Of a DNA stretch of 64,000 bases, positions 10,813-21,214 are shown in pieces. The notes under the pieces were generated by a model. It searched no databases. It was not told where the DNA came from and was given only the letters and a program-made list of their open reading frames with translations. How positions within the stretch are numbered: position 1 is the stretch's first letter; each line of letters starts with the position of its first letter. Source of the stretch: Bathymodiolus brooksi (taxonomy: Eukaryota; Mollusca; Bivalvia; Mytilida; Modiolidae); the NCBI GenBank assembly GCA_963680875.1, contig OY804588.1, positions 73,370,829 to 73,434,828 of the forward strand, written 5' to 3'. Position numbers and translations under genes: made by a program.

Positions 10813-10898
10813 TTAGCAAAAATTGGCATATCGAGTGTACCCTTTGAGTTTGATAAGTGTTATAATGAACCTTTAGTATGCAACTGTTTGGCGAGGGA

Positions 10899-11535
10899 AA
10901 TTTAGTCTCAAGACTGGTATTTTTCGCAAATACCCCTCCCAAACATGATATATCTGTTTAATTACACCGAATATTATTTAGAACACTGGCTAAATAAATA
11001 ATACCTTTTGTTTGTCGTTTTCAGGACCTAACATGATGTAATCTGTTTTCGTAGATTGATTTTAAGTCTCAGTTGAAAATCAAATGATCGAGGTGGTCTG
11101 AAGTTCTGAACCTGTTTGCATGCCACTGTTTTACTTGCTGTTAAATATTCTGCGGAATTAAACAAATATATCCTGTTAGTGAGGGTTATTTGCGAAAAAT
11201 ACCGGTTTCGAGGACAGTCAAATGTCGCTCGCCGCTAAAGTGGCTCGGGATATTTGCCTCTCCTCTCAACCGGTATCTTTCGCAAATAACCCTCACTAAC
11301 AGGATATATTTGTATAAAATACCCCGGCAATGGCGGAAAAGCTGAAAAAACTAAGAATTGGTAAAAAAAAACAAAAAAACCTTTCATCAACCAATCAGAA
11401 GACAGCATTCTGATATAAGGTGTAATTAATATATTAATTACACCTTTTATCAGAATGCTGTATACCAGTCTTGAGACTAAATTTCGTCTTGAGACTGGTA
11501 TTTTTCGCAAATACCCCTCCCAAACATCATATATC
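10899..11535. repeat. Compound foldback region
   Basis: The word CTGGTATTTTTCGCAAATAC occurs in the same orientation near 10914 and 11494. Between these lie an inverted pair (11161-11207 with 11268-11313, sharing TATCCTGTTAGTGAGGGTTA) and an A/T-rich hairpin at 11403-11463 (ACAGCATTCTGAT against ATCAGAATGCTGT). A further palindrome, ACCAGTCTTGAGAC against GTCTTGAGACTGGT, sits at 11464-11502. These look like overlapping non-autonomous foldback elements. Confidence 0.7.
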
Positions 11536-12333
11536 TCTTCAAAATTTTATATTTTCGACAATGTATGTATATTGTCTATTTATTTTCTCCCTCGTTTCAC
11601 TCCTCAGAACTTTTTTTTTATTAACTAAAGTAATGTAATATAAATAAGACTCGATACAGTGTAGGGTTGTGCGTTCGTTACAAGATCGCATAGTATTATT
11701 ATAAACATATATCAACATAACACATTCATTCGGTCTATCATTTCTACCCCTAACAAATGCAAAATATATACGAGTAGTTGAAATTCTTTTGGCATTAATC
11801 TGGGTGGATGGGCGGGAGACTATAACATCCAATTCACGAACTTTTGTCGTATTACAACTTGTAACGAACGTCGCATTAATCGAGTACACCTAAAATTTTC
11901 TTTATATACTAACTGCCAAAATCGTCTGTGCGGAAAGGAATTCAATACTACAGCCTTTGTTAATTTGCATATCTATAACGTTTATGTAAACATTATACTG
12001 TGAAGAAATTTAAATATCGTTTCCACGAAGTTATTTCCGCAGAATGACTTACTACGTTATCAACGAGTATAAAATTCAAATATTGCATTATAAAAAGAAT
12101 CTCCCACTACTCAATTGATGCGCCTGTTGAATGTAGCGTACTGGGGGACAGCCGTGATGTCAGTGCCACAAAAAGCATATAAAAAATCAAGTGTTAGCAA
12201 TTTAACATAGATTTTTTATTGTACAAAGTAGCAGAAATTAGGAGCCATGGCGAATATTCATACTATGAATCACGATTTATCACTTTTGAGATATTTCCTA
12301 ATCATAACTATTCTTAAATTGCAATATAATTAA
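11536..12333. other. No gene recognised
   Basis: A 116-codon minus-strand frame (11539-11889) covers part of this stretch. It lacks recognisable motifs and I do not support it as a gene. Confidence 0.45.
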
Positions 12334-12491
12334 GAAATTAATCATGGAACCCAGAATGTGTTGGGAGTTTTAACATGGATTGGCGGATATTAGTATTTTA
12401 TCCCGAGCCAGAAGCGAGGGATAAAATTTACTAATATCCGCCAATCCATGTTAAAACACAAAACACATTCTGGCTTCCATGATTTATTTCG
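12334..12491. repeat. Near-perfect foldback palindrome, about 158 bp
   Basis: The arms read CCAGAATGTGTTGGGAG, ACATGGATTGGCGGATATTA and then ATTTTATCCC. They return inverted on the other side, meeting near 12412. The same sequence forms the ends of the larger copy at 26586-27127, and the flank 12485-12550 matches 26515-26590 inverted. Confidence 0.85.
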
Positions 12492-13222
12492 ATTCTGATA
12501 TGTCTAAGAGTACAAATACGGTAGTATACTTTGATTGGAAGACGGTAATTTATATTTACGTTTGCGGAAAATGTCGCACACAATGTATGCTGCCAATGGA
12601 AAAGTCAGTCACATTCACCAGCGCATGTGCTAATGAGATTATACCGAATGGATAACTCGCTCGTTTGTTAACAAAGCGAAAGAAGGAGGTTATGTTAGAA
12701 TGATCCATAATAATACGATCAGTCGTATTTACATACTGACAAATCCGGTTCTTATAAATGACACAACCGGTTTCTATTCATGTTTACAATTTGACAAAGC
12801 CGGATTTCAAAAACATCTGTTGACATCAAGTTTTAGGCTATAACTAGTTACTAATTGACTTTTCCTCAACAAAATAATATCTCTAAGTAAAATAAATCAT
12901 TCATTAATAATTTTTCTTGTTTGGTAACATTTCATTCATTCGTTAATGCAAGATATAGCGATATTTCAATCAGAGCTCCAGATAATTTTCAAGTCCAAAG
13001 GGTAATTACCCCCTACTTTTGAAAATGATGGGTATTTGCATATTTCCTTTGCACTGTTGTACTCTCTACTTCAGAAAAGATTGCTTACATGCACACTCTT
13101 AAAATTATGCTTGACACAAGTATTATTCAATAAACGCAGGATGCAAGTGAAATGTATATCTCTTTTTAATTTGACACAATTGTGTCATGTTTATTAATAA
13201 AATGTTGTGAATATTTTGTTTT
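12492..13222. other. No gene recognised
   Basis: AT-rich DNA. Apart from the first 60 bp shared with 26515-26590, no repeat or coding sequence is recognised. Confidence 0.45.
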
Positions 13223-13417
13223 TTACTCGTCGTCTTCGGCAGTTTTCACAGCCGTTTTGATAATGTCATCAATTATTCCTTTAACTATACTGTCACTAGA
13301 CACAGATGAAACTGTCAGGAACTTATGTATAGAATTTTCCGTAGCGCTCTTGGGCTTAGTAGCGCGCTTATTCATGTTCTTGCTCATTTTCGGTAATCCC
13401 TCATTTTCAACGAACAA
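13223..13417 (-). CDS. Possible small hydrophilic ORF, 64 codons or 54 from an inner ATG
   Basis: From the inner ATG the peptide begins MSKNMNKRATKPKSATENSI, is rich in Lys, Ser, Thr and Asp, and ends KTAVKTAEDDE before a TAA. The composition looks more protein-like than surrounding chance frames, and the basic start followed by an acidic end is coherent. The basic MSK start is loosely like that of the fragment at 23815. I do not recognise it. It may be the remnant of a transposon ORF or chance. Confidence 0.2.
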   Translation of the reverse strand: MFVENEGLPKMSKNMNKRATKPKSATENSIHKFLTVSSVSSDSIVKGIIDDIIKTAVKTAEDDE

Positions 13418-14069
13418 CGTGTTCCCAAATTTACTTTCGTTTTAATTCTTACTTATTACGTAAACCGCATTTATTTGTAATATTGACCGCGATCTCTTTT
13501 GACATCGATGCTTAGAAAGGCAAACATTCGGTACCCCTCGGATGTATACGCTCTCTCCTTCGAAAAGTATAAAGGGAAGTAATTACGGGGAATTTCTCAA
13601 AGACAAAAATGTATTGTTATGTACACGACTGTACAAGGACGCTCCGAATTTGGAAAGTTTGCTTACACAGCAATATGTATGCGTAATATGTACACTCTGA
13701 TCTGATAATACATGCGTTTTTACTCGTTTTCATAGCGTAAAAAACGCAAATACGCAGCTTATCTGGAGCTCTGGTCAATTGATTGTAATTATTTTGATGC
13801 CGAATTCCTTATAACTTTTAGAAAAAATCTAATTTTATACTGCAAAAAGCGATGATATTTGGACAAAAAATGACAATAATAATAATAACAATCATAAAGC
13901 ATCACAATTCAAAACATTATATATACAGTATATTCATAAAAACTGACGATAATCGTCTGTGTCTTCTTTAAAAATACCGCTTTATAATATCCCGGATGTT
14001 GACGAAACATTTCCGATCGAAGCTCTTTGACGACAGTGATAATATGGTATCAATGTTTTTTAAACTGCA

Positions 14070-14160
14070 AATTAAAACTCTGGTGCTCCGGAAGGGTAAG
14101 TAGTTTCTGCTCCACACGTTTGATCGTCGACTATAACCATATTTAAATGGTAACTCCAAT
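14070..14160 (+). repeat. Fragment of a dispersed repeat (GGTGCTCCGGAAGGGTAAG)
   Basis: CTGGTGCTCCGGAAGGGTAA followed by CTGCTCCACACG is also found, diverged, at about 57160-57200 (GGTGCTACGGAAGGGTAACC, then CTACTCCACGAG). This kind of sequence is common in bivalve genomes as part of larger retroelements, but that is recollection. Confidence 0.45.
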
Positions 14161-14339
14161 CGCCGAAATCCGCCCGTAGAAATGAGCGAAAGCCCCACTG
14201 CAAGTTGCGAAAAAACCCTCAAAATGAAAGATATGACACTGTTTTAGGGTAATGTGATGGTTTTATTAATATGAGTGCAGTAGAACAATTTTTTTTTACG
14301 ATCACCCGGTATTTATTGAAAAAAAATAAAGATGGCGGC

Positions 14340-15590
14340 GGTGGCGCTGCCGGTGGTTAGTAAAAGTGGCAACCCGGGTCCGGTTCCAAAAACCCTGGCC
14401 CAAAGTTGTATTTTCTTGATTACATCTTTATTAAGGTATTCATTTTAATAAAATTTGAACATAATGCATAAAATTATGTATTTTATCACATTTTTTTAAA
14501 CAAATATAAAAAAAAGTTTTTATACGAAATATCGGCAATATAAGTTTTCGAAGTTAGTCAGTAATAGTTGTAACCCGGACCAAGGCGAAATTTTCAATTA
14601 ATCGTTGATTACACCTTTATTTCTCGTTAAAACTTCACAATATTCAGAATGAACATTTTTCAGTATTAAAGAAATGTAAAAAAAATATTTTAAATTCAAT
14701 GGTAATGTTCTCTTTTGTCATTATGGGAGCATTTTAGATTCTGATAAAAGTTGTAACCCGGGCCGGAAGTGATCAATTGTTTTGAATCAGTTTACAAAAT
14801 GTACATACGTCTAATTAATTCTTACAAAATTACCTGTAAAAATATAATATTTCAAAAATATATAGAGAGATATATTAAACATTTTGTTGAATATGATGGA
14901 ATTGTATGAAATTGTGCTTTGAAATTATTTTTTTATTCTTAACAGTTTATAATAGTAGTTATATAAAGACACTCTTATTATATAATATATATATTTTATT
15001 GTTTAACTCTTTATAAAATATAGCTTAGTTAAATTAAGAATTTCAAAATTATGGCTCTTTGAGGAGGCGTCCACGTCGCAGAGCTGGGCAGTATCCAAAA
15101 TTGATACTGGCGAACTCCTCAATATTTACCTGTACAATTACCTGTCCTTGTTGGTCACGTGACCAGTCTTTGTTTACAAATCGTAATATATTAATATTGC
15201 ATCGTGGAGAAAAAAGAAAACTTTTTTTAAATTGATAAAATATACTTGTTGTTGTTGTATTGAAGTATGTTTTAACAAAATTTCAAGAATTTTAAAGAAG
15301 AAATAAAGGTGCAATCATTGATTAACTGAAAATTTCGTCTTGGCCCGGGTTACAACTTTTACTAACTTCGAAACCTTATTTTGCCGATATTTCATATAAA
15401 AAACTATTTTTTTCGAAACAAATTGGAAAATGTGATAAAATATATTATTTTACGTAATATGTTCAAATTTTATTAAAATTAATGCATTAATAAAGTTGCA
15501 ATCAAGAAATATCGAATTTGGGCCCGGGTTTTTGGAAGGCAGCCTTTTTGGGTTACCACTTTTACTAAGCACCGCGCTGCCCCGTCAAGA
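14340..15590. mobile_element. 1.25-kb foldback element with about 300-bp inverted arms
   Basis: The left arm (14344-14640) contains GTTAGTAAAAGTGGCAACCC, GAAATATCGGCAATATAAG and TTGTAACCCGGACCAAGGCG. The right arm (about 15290-15587) contains the same words inverted, such as CTTGGCCCGGGTTACAACTT and GCCGATATTTCATATAAA, and ends GTTACCACTTTTACTAAGC. The middle has an extra copy of the TTGTAACCCGGGCC word near 14750. No transposase is visible. Confidence 0.8.
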
Positions 15591-15619
15591 AAGATAACTC
15601 TGTTATAAAAGGACTTAAT

Positions 15620-15720
15620 AATATACTCAATTTTCGTTTCGACATTTTGTGGTGCTTGGTTAAATAAAGATAAGGTCGACTGGTTTATTCATAAACATGT
15701 GAAATTATTTTTGTTTTTAT
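15620..15720 (-). pseudogene. Truncated inverted copy of the MSKRKLS ORF start
   Basis: Read on the minus strand, this contains CCAGTCGACCTTATCTTT, CACCACAAAATGTCGAAACG and AAAATTGAGT, matching 23775-23835. After seven codons the match ends, next to the foldback element at 14340-15590. It is therefore a broken, inverted duplicate of the same transposon-like 5' region. Confidence 0.5.
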
Positions 15721-15986
15721 TTGGGCCAGTAAATTTGCATTAGGACTCCTGAATTCTACAACTCAAGAAGTCTGAATGGCTTGTGGGTCAAAAAGTTTTT
15801 CGTGAAGACTGGTGAAAACGACAGCGTTTTTTTCCCCATTACCAATAACCCGAATAATCCAGTCGTTATATTACGCTCCCGCTGGTCGCTACATTACAGA
15901 GAGTAGCTGACGCGTTTTTATCACAAGGAGAGTTCAAGCCCTCATCCAGCGATAGTGCCGATAGAGGGCGCAGTATTATTCAAGTT

Positions 15987-16313
15987 CAATCGTAACTACT
16001 CGGCCATTCTCGCTACCCTGCAAATAACCTCGTATGCATTAGGCGTATAAATCGCACTACTTTTCACATGTCAGTTACATGAAAGTTTGATAAAGTTATA
16101 TTTTAAACAATTTTCTATATTTCAATTAAAGTTTTAATTAGTTTTGCATGATTAGATTTTACTTAGTATGTCTTCCATATTGGGTTTTCGTGGACTATAT
16201 TTGTGTGCGGCTTAACTTAACTTAACTTCCGGCAAACAATATAAGAAGAATTTCTACTATGTACGTACGAGGTTATTTGCAGGGTAGCGAGAATGGCCGA
16301 GTAGTTACGATTG
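15987..16313. mobile_element. MULE-like MITE, 327 bp, 9-bp target duplication
   Basis: Arms of about 47 bp: left begins CAATCGTAACTACTCGGCCA, then TTCTCGCTACCCTGC; the right end is the inverse, finishing GGCCGAGTAGTTACGATTG. ATTCAAGTT lies immediately on both sides (15978-15986 and 16314-16322). The related unoccupied site is present at 19231-19250 (AGTATTATTCAAGTTCTAAG). A 9-bp duplication is characteristic of Mutator-like elements. Confidence 0.85.
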
Positions 16314-17536
16314 ATTCAAGTTATCTTAGTGGTAAAAATCCGTCAGCTGCTGGGTGGTTCAGACGACCAATCAAATGTCAGATATTAGCGCGTATGCGCA
16401 TTAGTGACTTCCTTTACTTCCGTTTGTAAATATTGACAAAACAAACACGGAGAATGATTGTGCACGTGCCTTTGCATATTTAGAAAACAAATACAGCTTT
16501 ATTCTCATAATTATGATTTAAATTGCCATAGATTCACAAATCTTTAAAGATTTAAAAAAATAAAACACCGTGTAATCATTTTTTGAAGTTTTTATGTTTT
16601 AATCTAAATTTGATAAAATGTCACAATACACATCTAACATGTATTTTTGTAATGTATGTGGGACAATAACAGTGAATTTATTGTGGATAATAGGGTCGGC
16701 ACACGTAACTTGCCGTTAAGATAAGATTGTATAAATATGGATATGCATAAGTTAGATTAAGGAAAATGGGATGAAATAATAAAGAAATTTTATTGAAAAT
16801 AAATATGTAAACAGAAAATTGATTATTTCATAAATTAAAATGATTTTTAATACAATTTATTAAGAAATATCCATCACAATATCGTTATTTAGATAAAGAC
16901 TTATTAGACTGATTTTTTTTAAAACCATTTTTGTCTTTAATTGATAACTGACCCAAGTTAGCCTAAATAAATGAAATGTGACTTAATGTGTTAATTATAA
17001 CTCCTTGCCTTCTATCAATTTTAATTTCTTATCTAATTCTTATTCTTATTATGTAACAATATGGTCAGGTTGTTATTTTCATTGAATGGCATCTCAAAAT
17101 AGATGGCTTCACAGTAGGAGCTCTTCCTGTATATTGGTTACATCCTGTATATTACAACTCACAGCTAATGCATGACAAACAATTTTAATCAGCCATTAGT
17201 ATCATAAAATACATTTTTTTTAAATCTTTATTTTAAATGAAATTAAAAAATCACCATAAGGGTGAATTCAATTCAAGCTTTTATTTACTTTCCAACTTTG
17301 AAATAAAAATCATTATGTTTTAATATTTAAAAAATAGTAATTATTCATTTAAGTTTTATTTCATGTTTGGTTGTATTTATCCGGATATTTGTATTGCATA
17401 CAGCATTACATCATCTGATCGCTCCATTGGACATTATTTACAAACACTTTAGCTCCTCCTATTTTATGTCGTAATACCCATAAGTTATAGCGATTTACTA
17501 TTTCCGGTTTGACGGATTTTTTTCAATGAATGCATC

Positions 17537-18970
17537 CCAGCTAAGTTTCTTAAAGAAGTTAACATAGAAATCTCTCCACTCATCAGCTTCATATTCCAAG
17601 CATCATTAGATCAAGGAGAAATTCCATCTGACTGGAAACAGGCCAGAGTAGCTCCAGTTTTCAAAAAAGGGGATAGAGGTAAACCAGCAAACTACCGGCT
17701 CATCTCACTAACTTCCATCTTATGTAAAACTCTGGAACACATCCTTTACTCAACCATCATCACCCATCTTGAACATAACAATGTCCTCTCAGAATTACAA
17801 CATGGATTCCGAAAAAAACGTTCTACTGAAAGCCAGTCGATTCTAACTGTACAAGACCTTGCAGCCGACCTTGATAAGGGCCAACAGATAGATGCCATAC
17901 TTCTGGACTTCTCAAAGGCCTTCGATAAAGTTCCCCACCGACGTCTTCTCCTGAAACTCCACCACTCTGGAGTTAGAAGTAATACTCTGTCGTGGATTGC
18001 AGACTTTCTCTCCGGTCGCTCACAGGAAGTAGTCCTCGAAGGTAAACATTCTGCACAATGTAAAGTGACTTCTGGCGTCCCCCAAGGCACTGTCCTTGGT
18101 CCCCTGCTTTTTCTCGTTTACATAAACGACATGCCACCTTGTGTCTCATCGAGAGCAAGACTATTTGCGGACGACTGCCTCCTATATAGGCCCATCAAAA
18201 CTGAAGCTGATACCACCAAGCTCCAGGAGGACATTGATGCCCTGCAAAACTGGGAAAGTACCTGGCAGATGTCATTTAATCCCGACAAGTGTGAGGTACT
18301 ACGTATCACCAACAAGCGTAATAAGATCATGGCAAATTATTATATCCACGGCAAACAACTTCAAATCGTCGACAACGCCAAATACCTCGGCCTTACCATC
18401 TCCAAAAATCTCTCGTGGAATAATCACGTAAACAACATCACAAAAAAGGCAAATTCCACCCTAGCCTTCCTTCGACGCAACATCCGAAACTGCCCACAGA
18501 GAGCTAAGACACAGGCCTACAACACATTCGTACGACCATCACTTGAATATGCCTCTACTGTGTGGGATCCACATACTCAGGTCAACATCAATAAAGTAGA
18601 GAGCATCCAACGCAGAGCTGCCAGATTCGTCACCAACAACTACGACCCTAGAGCCAGTGTTACAACACTACTACAAGACCTCAACTGGCCCACCCTACAA
18701 CACAGACGCCAACTAGCCAAACTCATCATGATGTACCGTATTACCTACCATCTCATCGAAATACCATCTATTACCTATCTCATTCCATCCAGATCAGGTA
18801 CCAGAGGACACAACATCCGATACCTACAACCTTCAACCAGAGTGCTAGCATATCAATACTCCTTCTTCCCTAGCATCATCAGACTCTGGAACAACCTACC
18901 ACAGACCCTAGTCAGCTCAGGCTCCATTGATATCTTCCGTCATAGCCTGACAAACACCAGCCTTCCATAA
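17537..18970 (+). CDS. Reverse transcriptase, N-terminally truncated LINE ORF2
   Basis: The frame is open without stops from the element's left edge to TAA at 18970, about 477 codons, and has no start codon of its own because the 5' part is missing. Reverse transcriptase landmarks appear in order: VAPVFKKGD and PANYRLISL (fingers), LDFSKAFDKVPH (first catalytic Asp region), SGVPQGTVLGPLLFLVYIND, then FADDCLLYR, which is the YADD-type catalytic box. The thumb follows, and a C-terminal region including RRAARFVTNNYDP and IIRLWNNLPQTL is typical of CR1/jockey-like ORF2 ends. The endonuclease domain is absent. GC content is higher than in its surroundings. Lack of stops suggests a recent insertion. 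The element is not competent, since its 5' end is missing. Confidence 0.9.
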   Translation, partial: PAKFLKEVNIEISPLISFIFQASLDQGEIPSDWKQARVAPVFKKGDRGKPANYRLISLTSILCKTLEHILYSTIITHLEHNNVLSELQHGFRKKRSTESQSILTVQDLAADLDKGQQIDAILLDFSKAFDKVPHRRLLLKLHHSGVRSNTLSWIADFLSGRSQEVVLEGKHSAQCKVTSGVPQGTVLGPLLFLVYINDMPPCVSSRARLFADDCLLYRPIKTEADTTKLQEDIDALQNWESTWQMSFNPDKCEVLRITNKRNKIMANYYIHGKQLQIVDNAKYLGLTISKNLSWNNHVNNITKKANSTLAFLRRNIRNCPQRAKTQAYNTFVRPSLEYASTVWDPHTQVNINKVESIQRRAARFVTNNYDPRASVTTLLQDLNWPTLQHRRQLAKLIMMYRITYHLIEIPSITYLIPSRSGTRGHNIRYLQPSTRVLAYQYSFFPSIIRLWNNLPQTLVSSGSIDIFRHSLTNTSLP

Positions 18971-19117
18971 TTTCCACTTCTTTGTTTTTAATTGTACATT
19001 TCTGGAAAGTTTTTATTTTTAATTGTAAATGGAGGGTTGCTGACCTGACCACATGTATATAGTTTTCAATGCGACAATACTCTGGAAAGAGGGATGCATT
19101 TATTGAAAGAAGAAGAA
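17538..19117 (+). mobile_element. 5'-truncated non-LTR retrotransposon (LINE)
   Basis: The element holds the 3' part of a reverse transcriptase ORF, a 3' UTR of about 150 bp and a (GAA)n-like tail ending AAGAAGAAGAAG. The left junction reads GAATGCATCC and the right flank resumes ATCCAGGCGTTAATG, giving a duplication of about 4 bp. The empty version of the site, GAATGCATACAGGCGTTAATG with one mismatch, is visible near 22845-22865. The protein type suits the CR1/L2/jockey-like LINE groups, but the clade cannot be fixed by eye. Confidence 0.85.
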
Positions 19118-19189
19118 GATCCAGGCGTTAATGTAGCGACCAGCGGGAGCGTAATATAACGACTGGATTATTCGGGTTACCACTAAGAG

Positions 19190-19250
19190 CGTTCAAGCCC
19201 TCATCCAGCGAAAGTGCCGATAGAGGGCGCAGTATTATTCAAGTTCTAAG
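19190..19250 (+). repeat. Linker repeat (CCCTCATCCAGCG, GATAGAGGGCGCAG)
   Basis: A block of about 55 bp, GTTCAAGCCCTCATCCAGCG, then AGTGCCGATAGAGGGCGCAG, then TATTATTCAAGTT, occurs here, at 15933-15986, in three partial tandem copies at 22977-23115, and at 23578-23636. It sits between or just inside the terminal-inverted-repeat elements and seems to mark element junctions. Confidence 0.75.
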
Positions 19251-19728
19251 ATAACCCGAATAATCCAGTCGTTATATTACTCTCCCGCTAGTCTCTGCAT
19301 TAAGGCCTGGATGCATTCATTGAAAAAACCCGTCCAACCGGAAATAGTAAATCGCTATGACTTATGGGTATTACGACATAAAATAGGAGGAGCTAAAGTG
19401 TTTGTAAATCTTTAAAGATTTGTGGCACGGAATTACCACCCCCTTTCTGAGTACTTATTTATTTTCAATAAAATTTCTTTATCATTTCATCTCTTTTTCC
19501 TGAATTTATTGTGGATAATAATAGTATATATATATAGGGTCGACACACGTTACTTGCCGTTAACAAAAGATTGTATAAATATAGATATGCACAAGTTAAA
19601 TTAAGGAAAATGGGATGAAATAATAAAGACATTTTATTAAAAATAAATATGTAAGCAGAAAGTTGATTAATTCATAAATTAAAATGATTTTTAATACAAT
19701 TTATCAAGGACGTGTATAAAGAGAATGT

Positions 19729-20950
19729 AGGACAGAAAGTCACAGGACAAAAAGTCACAGACAAAAAGTCACGGACGAAAAGTCACAGGACAAAAAGTCA
19801 CAGTTTAAATTTTACATTTTGACAAAACATATAGGACAAAAAGTCACAGGACAAAAAGTCACAACATAAAATTTTGCATAGGAGCTTATAAAATAGGACA
19901 AAAAGTCACAATGAACAATTTTGTAAAATGATTGGACCCATGTATTACACGTAACTATAGGACAAAAAGTCACAATTCAATTTTATGCTCATTTTTGCTT
20001 TCAGATTATATTCATACTTAATTTTAATTATTTTAAAAAAATGCACGGAATAAAACACTTTGAAAATCTTATTTTTGATCTATTGTTTCTATGAAAACAA
20101 ACAACAGATGTCAAAACACACCTGATTATTAACATTTTTACATGTATGGCTTTATTGTCACTCCAATCAATTAAAATCCATATTTTGTTAATTGATGCGG
20201 GTTCTTTTTATTATACATATGCTTTTACTTTCAATACTTCGTTCATCACGTTAATGAATGACACATTGAAAGGAAAGGCAAATGGATAGTTAGAAGACAC
20301 TTTATTTTATAGTGTTAAAGGGTATAGATATTTACACAATGACTTGTAAGTCCAACACAAAAAACCAGTCTTTACAGTTTGACACAAAGAAATAAGAATA
20401 CAACTTTTATTGTTTTTCATCCTGAAGTAACGAGGAGGTTTTGAAAAGCGAGTACTTGAGAAATAACATATATCACACAGTGACTTTCTGTCCTACCTAC
20501 ATACCGTACATGAATCTAGGTGTATGCATATTGGGGTACCTGTAAAGTGCGAAACGAAATCGAAACCGAACGAAACGAAACGAAATCAAACAAAACGAAA
20601 CGAAACCGAACGAAACGAAACGAAATGTAACGTCGTTTCGTTTCGTTTCGCTTAATTTCGTTTCGATCGGTTTCGTTTCGTTTGATTTCGTTTCGTTTCT
20701 ATTTCGTTTCGCACTTTACAGGTACCCTACATATTGTGACTTTTTGTCCTACATACATACGGTACATGAATCAAGGTATATATATATATACATGTATTGT
20801 GACTTCTTGTCCTACCTACATACATGTTAAGCAAAAATATAACTTGTGACTTTTTGTCCGCCAGGGTAAAAAATATAGATTGTGACTTTTTGTCCTGTGA
20901 CTTTTTGTCCTAGGAGTTTTGTGACTTTTTGTCCTGTGACTTTCTGTCCG
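19729..20950. mobile_element. Foldback element built from GGACAAAAAGTCACA repeats
   Basis: The left part has eight or so copies of GGACAAAAAGTCACA (19729-19975). The right part (20740-20950) has the inverse TGTGACTTTTTGTCC repeated. The outermost 30 bp match as an inverted repeat beginning GGACAGAAAGTCACAGGAC. The core holds a separate palindrome (20534-20727). No coding capacity is seen. Further copies of the 15-bp word occur outside, at 21105-21210. Confidence 0.8.
20534..20727. mobile_element. 194-bp GAAAC-rich palindromic element
   Basis: It begins GGGTACCTGTAAAGTGCGAA and ends with the inverse TTCGCACTTTACAGGTACCC. Both arms are built of CGAAACGAAAC-type repeats and meet near 20630. CATATTG lies directly before it (20527-20533) and two bases after it (20730-20736), suggesting a target duplication. 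It sits in the middle of the larger GTCACA foldback. Confidence 0.85.
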
Positions 20951-21104
20951 TTTACCGATTTAACTACCACAAATCACTGATGCAGATAATAGTTTTTCAT
21001 GGGAGTACATGAAATTTCAATAAAATCGATATTTGATTTTCGTACATCTCTTCCAATAAATGAGATATTATATATACAATACATAAATGGTAAACGGAAA
21101 AAAA

Positions 21105-21210
21105 GTCACAGGATAAAAAGTCATAAGACAAGTAGCAAAAAAAGTCACAGGAAAAAAAGTCACAATATATTTTTTCCACATTTACTATACCCCGGAAAGT
21201 CACAGTATGT
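21105..21210 (+). repeat. Extra AAAAAGTCACA words outside the foldback
   Basis: AAAAAGTCACAGGATAAAAA, GTCACAGGAAAAAAAGTCAC and a weaker copy follow, in the orientation of the left arm. The peptide frames across them are rich in Lys, Ser and His only because of the repeat. Confidence 0.6.
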
Positions 21211-21214
21211 ATAA

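Larger units (their letters stand above)
15842..19180. mobile_element. Terminal-inverted-repeat element E1, composite and interrupted
   Basis: The left terminus TAACCCGAATAATCCAGTCG, then TTATATTACGCTCCCGCTGG (15844-15897), returns inverted at about 19124-19180 (CCAGCGGGAGCGTAATATAA, then CGACTGGATTATTCGGGTTA). Between them are a MULE-like MITE (15987-16313) and a LINE fragment (17538-19117). Internal segments 16666-16860 and 17015-17536 are direct repeats of 19500-19710 and 22418-22850 in the neighbouring element E2. No intact transposase was found. Where E1 truly starts is uncertain, because linker repeats also occur inside it. Confidence 0.55.

Noticed and set aside
11539..11889. 116-codon minus-strand frame
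   Set aside because: No recognisable motif and no supporting signals; length is compatible with chance.
17746..18330. Minus-strand frames and alternative plus-strand frames over the LINE
   Set aside because: They are shadows of the reverse transcriptase frame, which carries all the conserved motifs.
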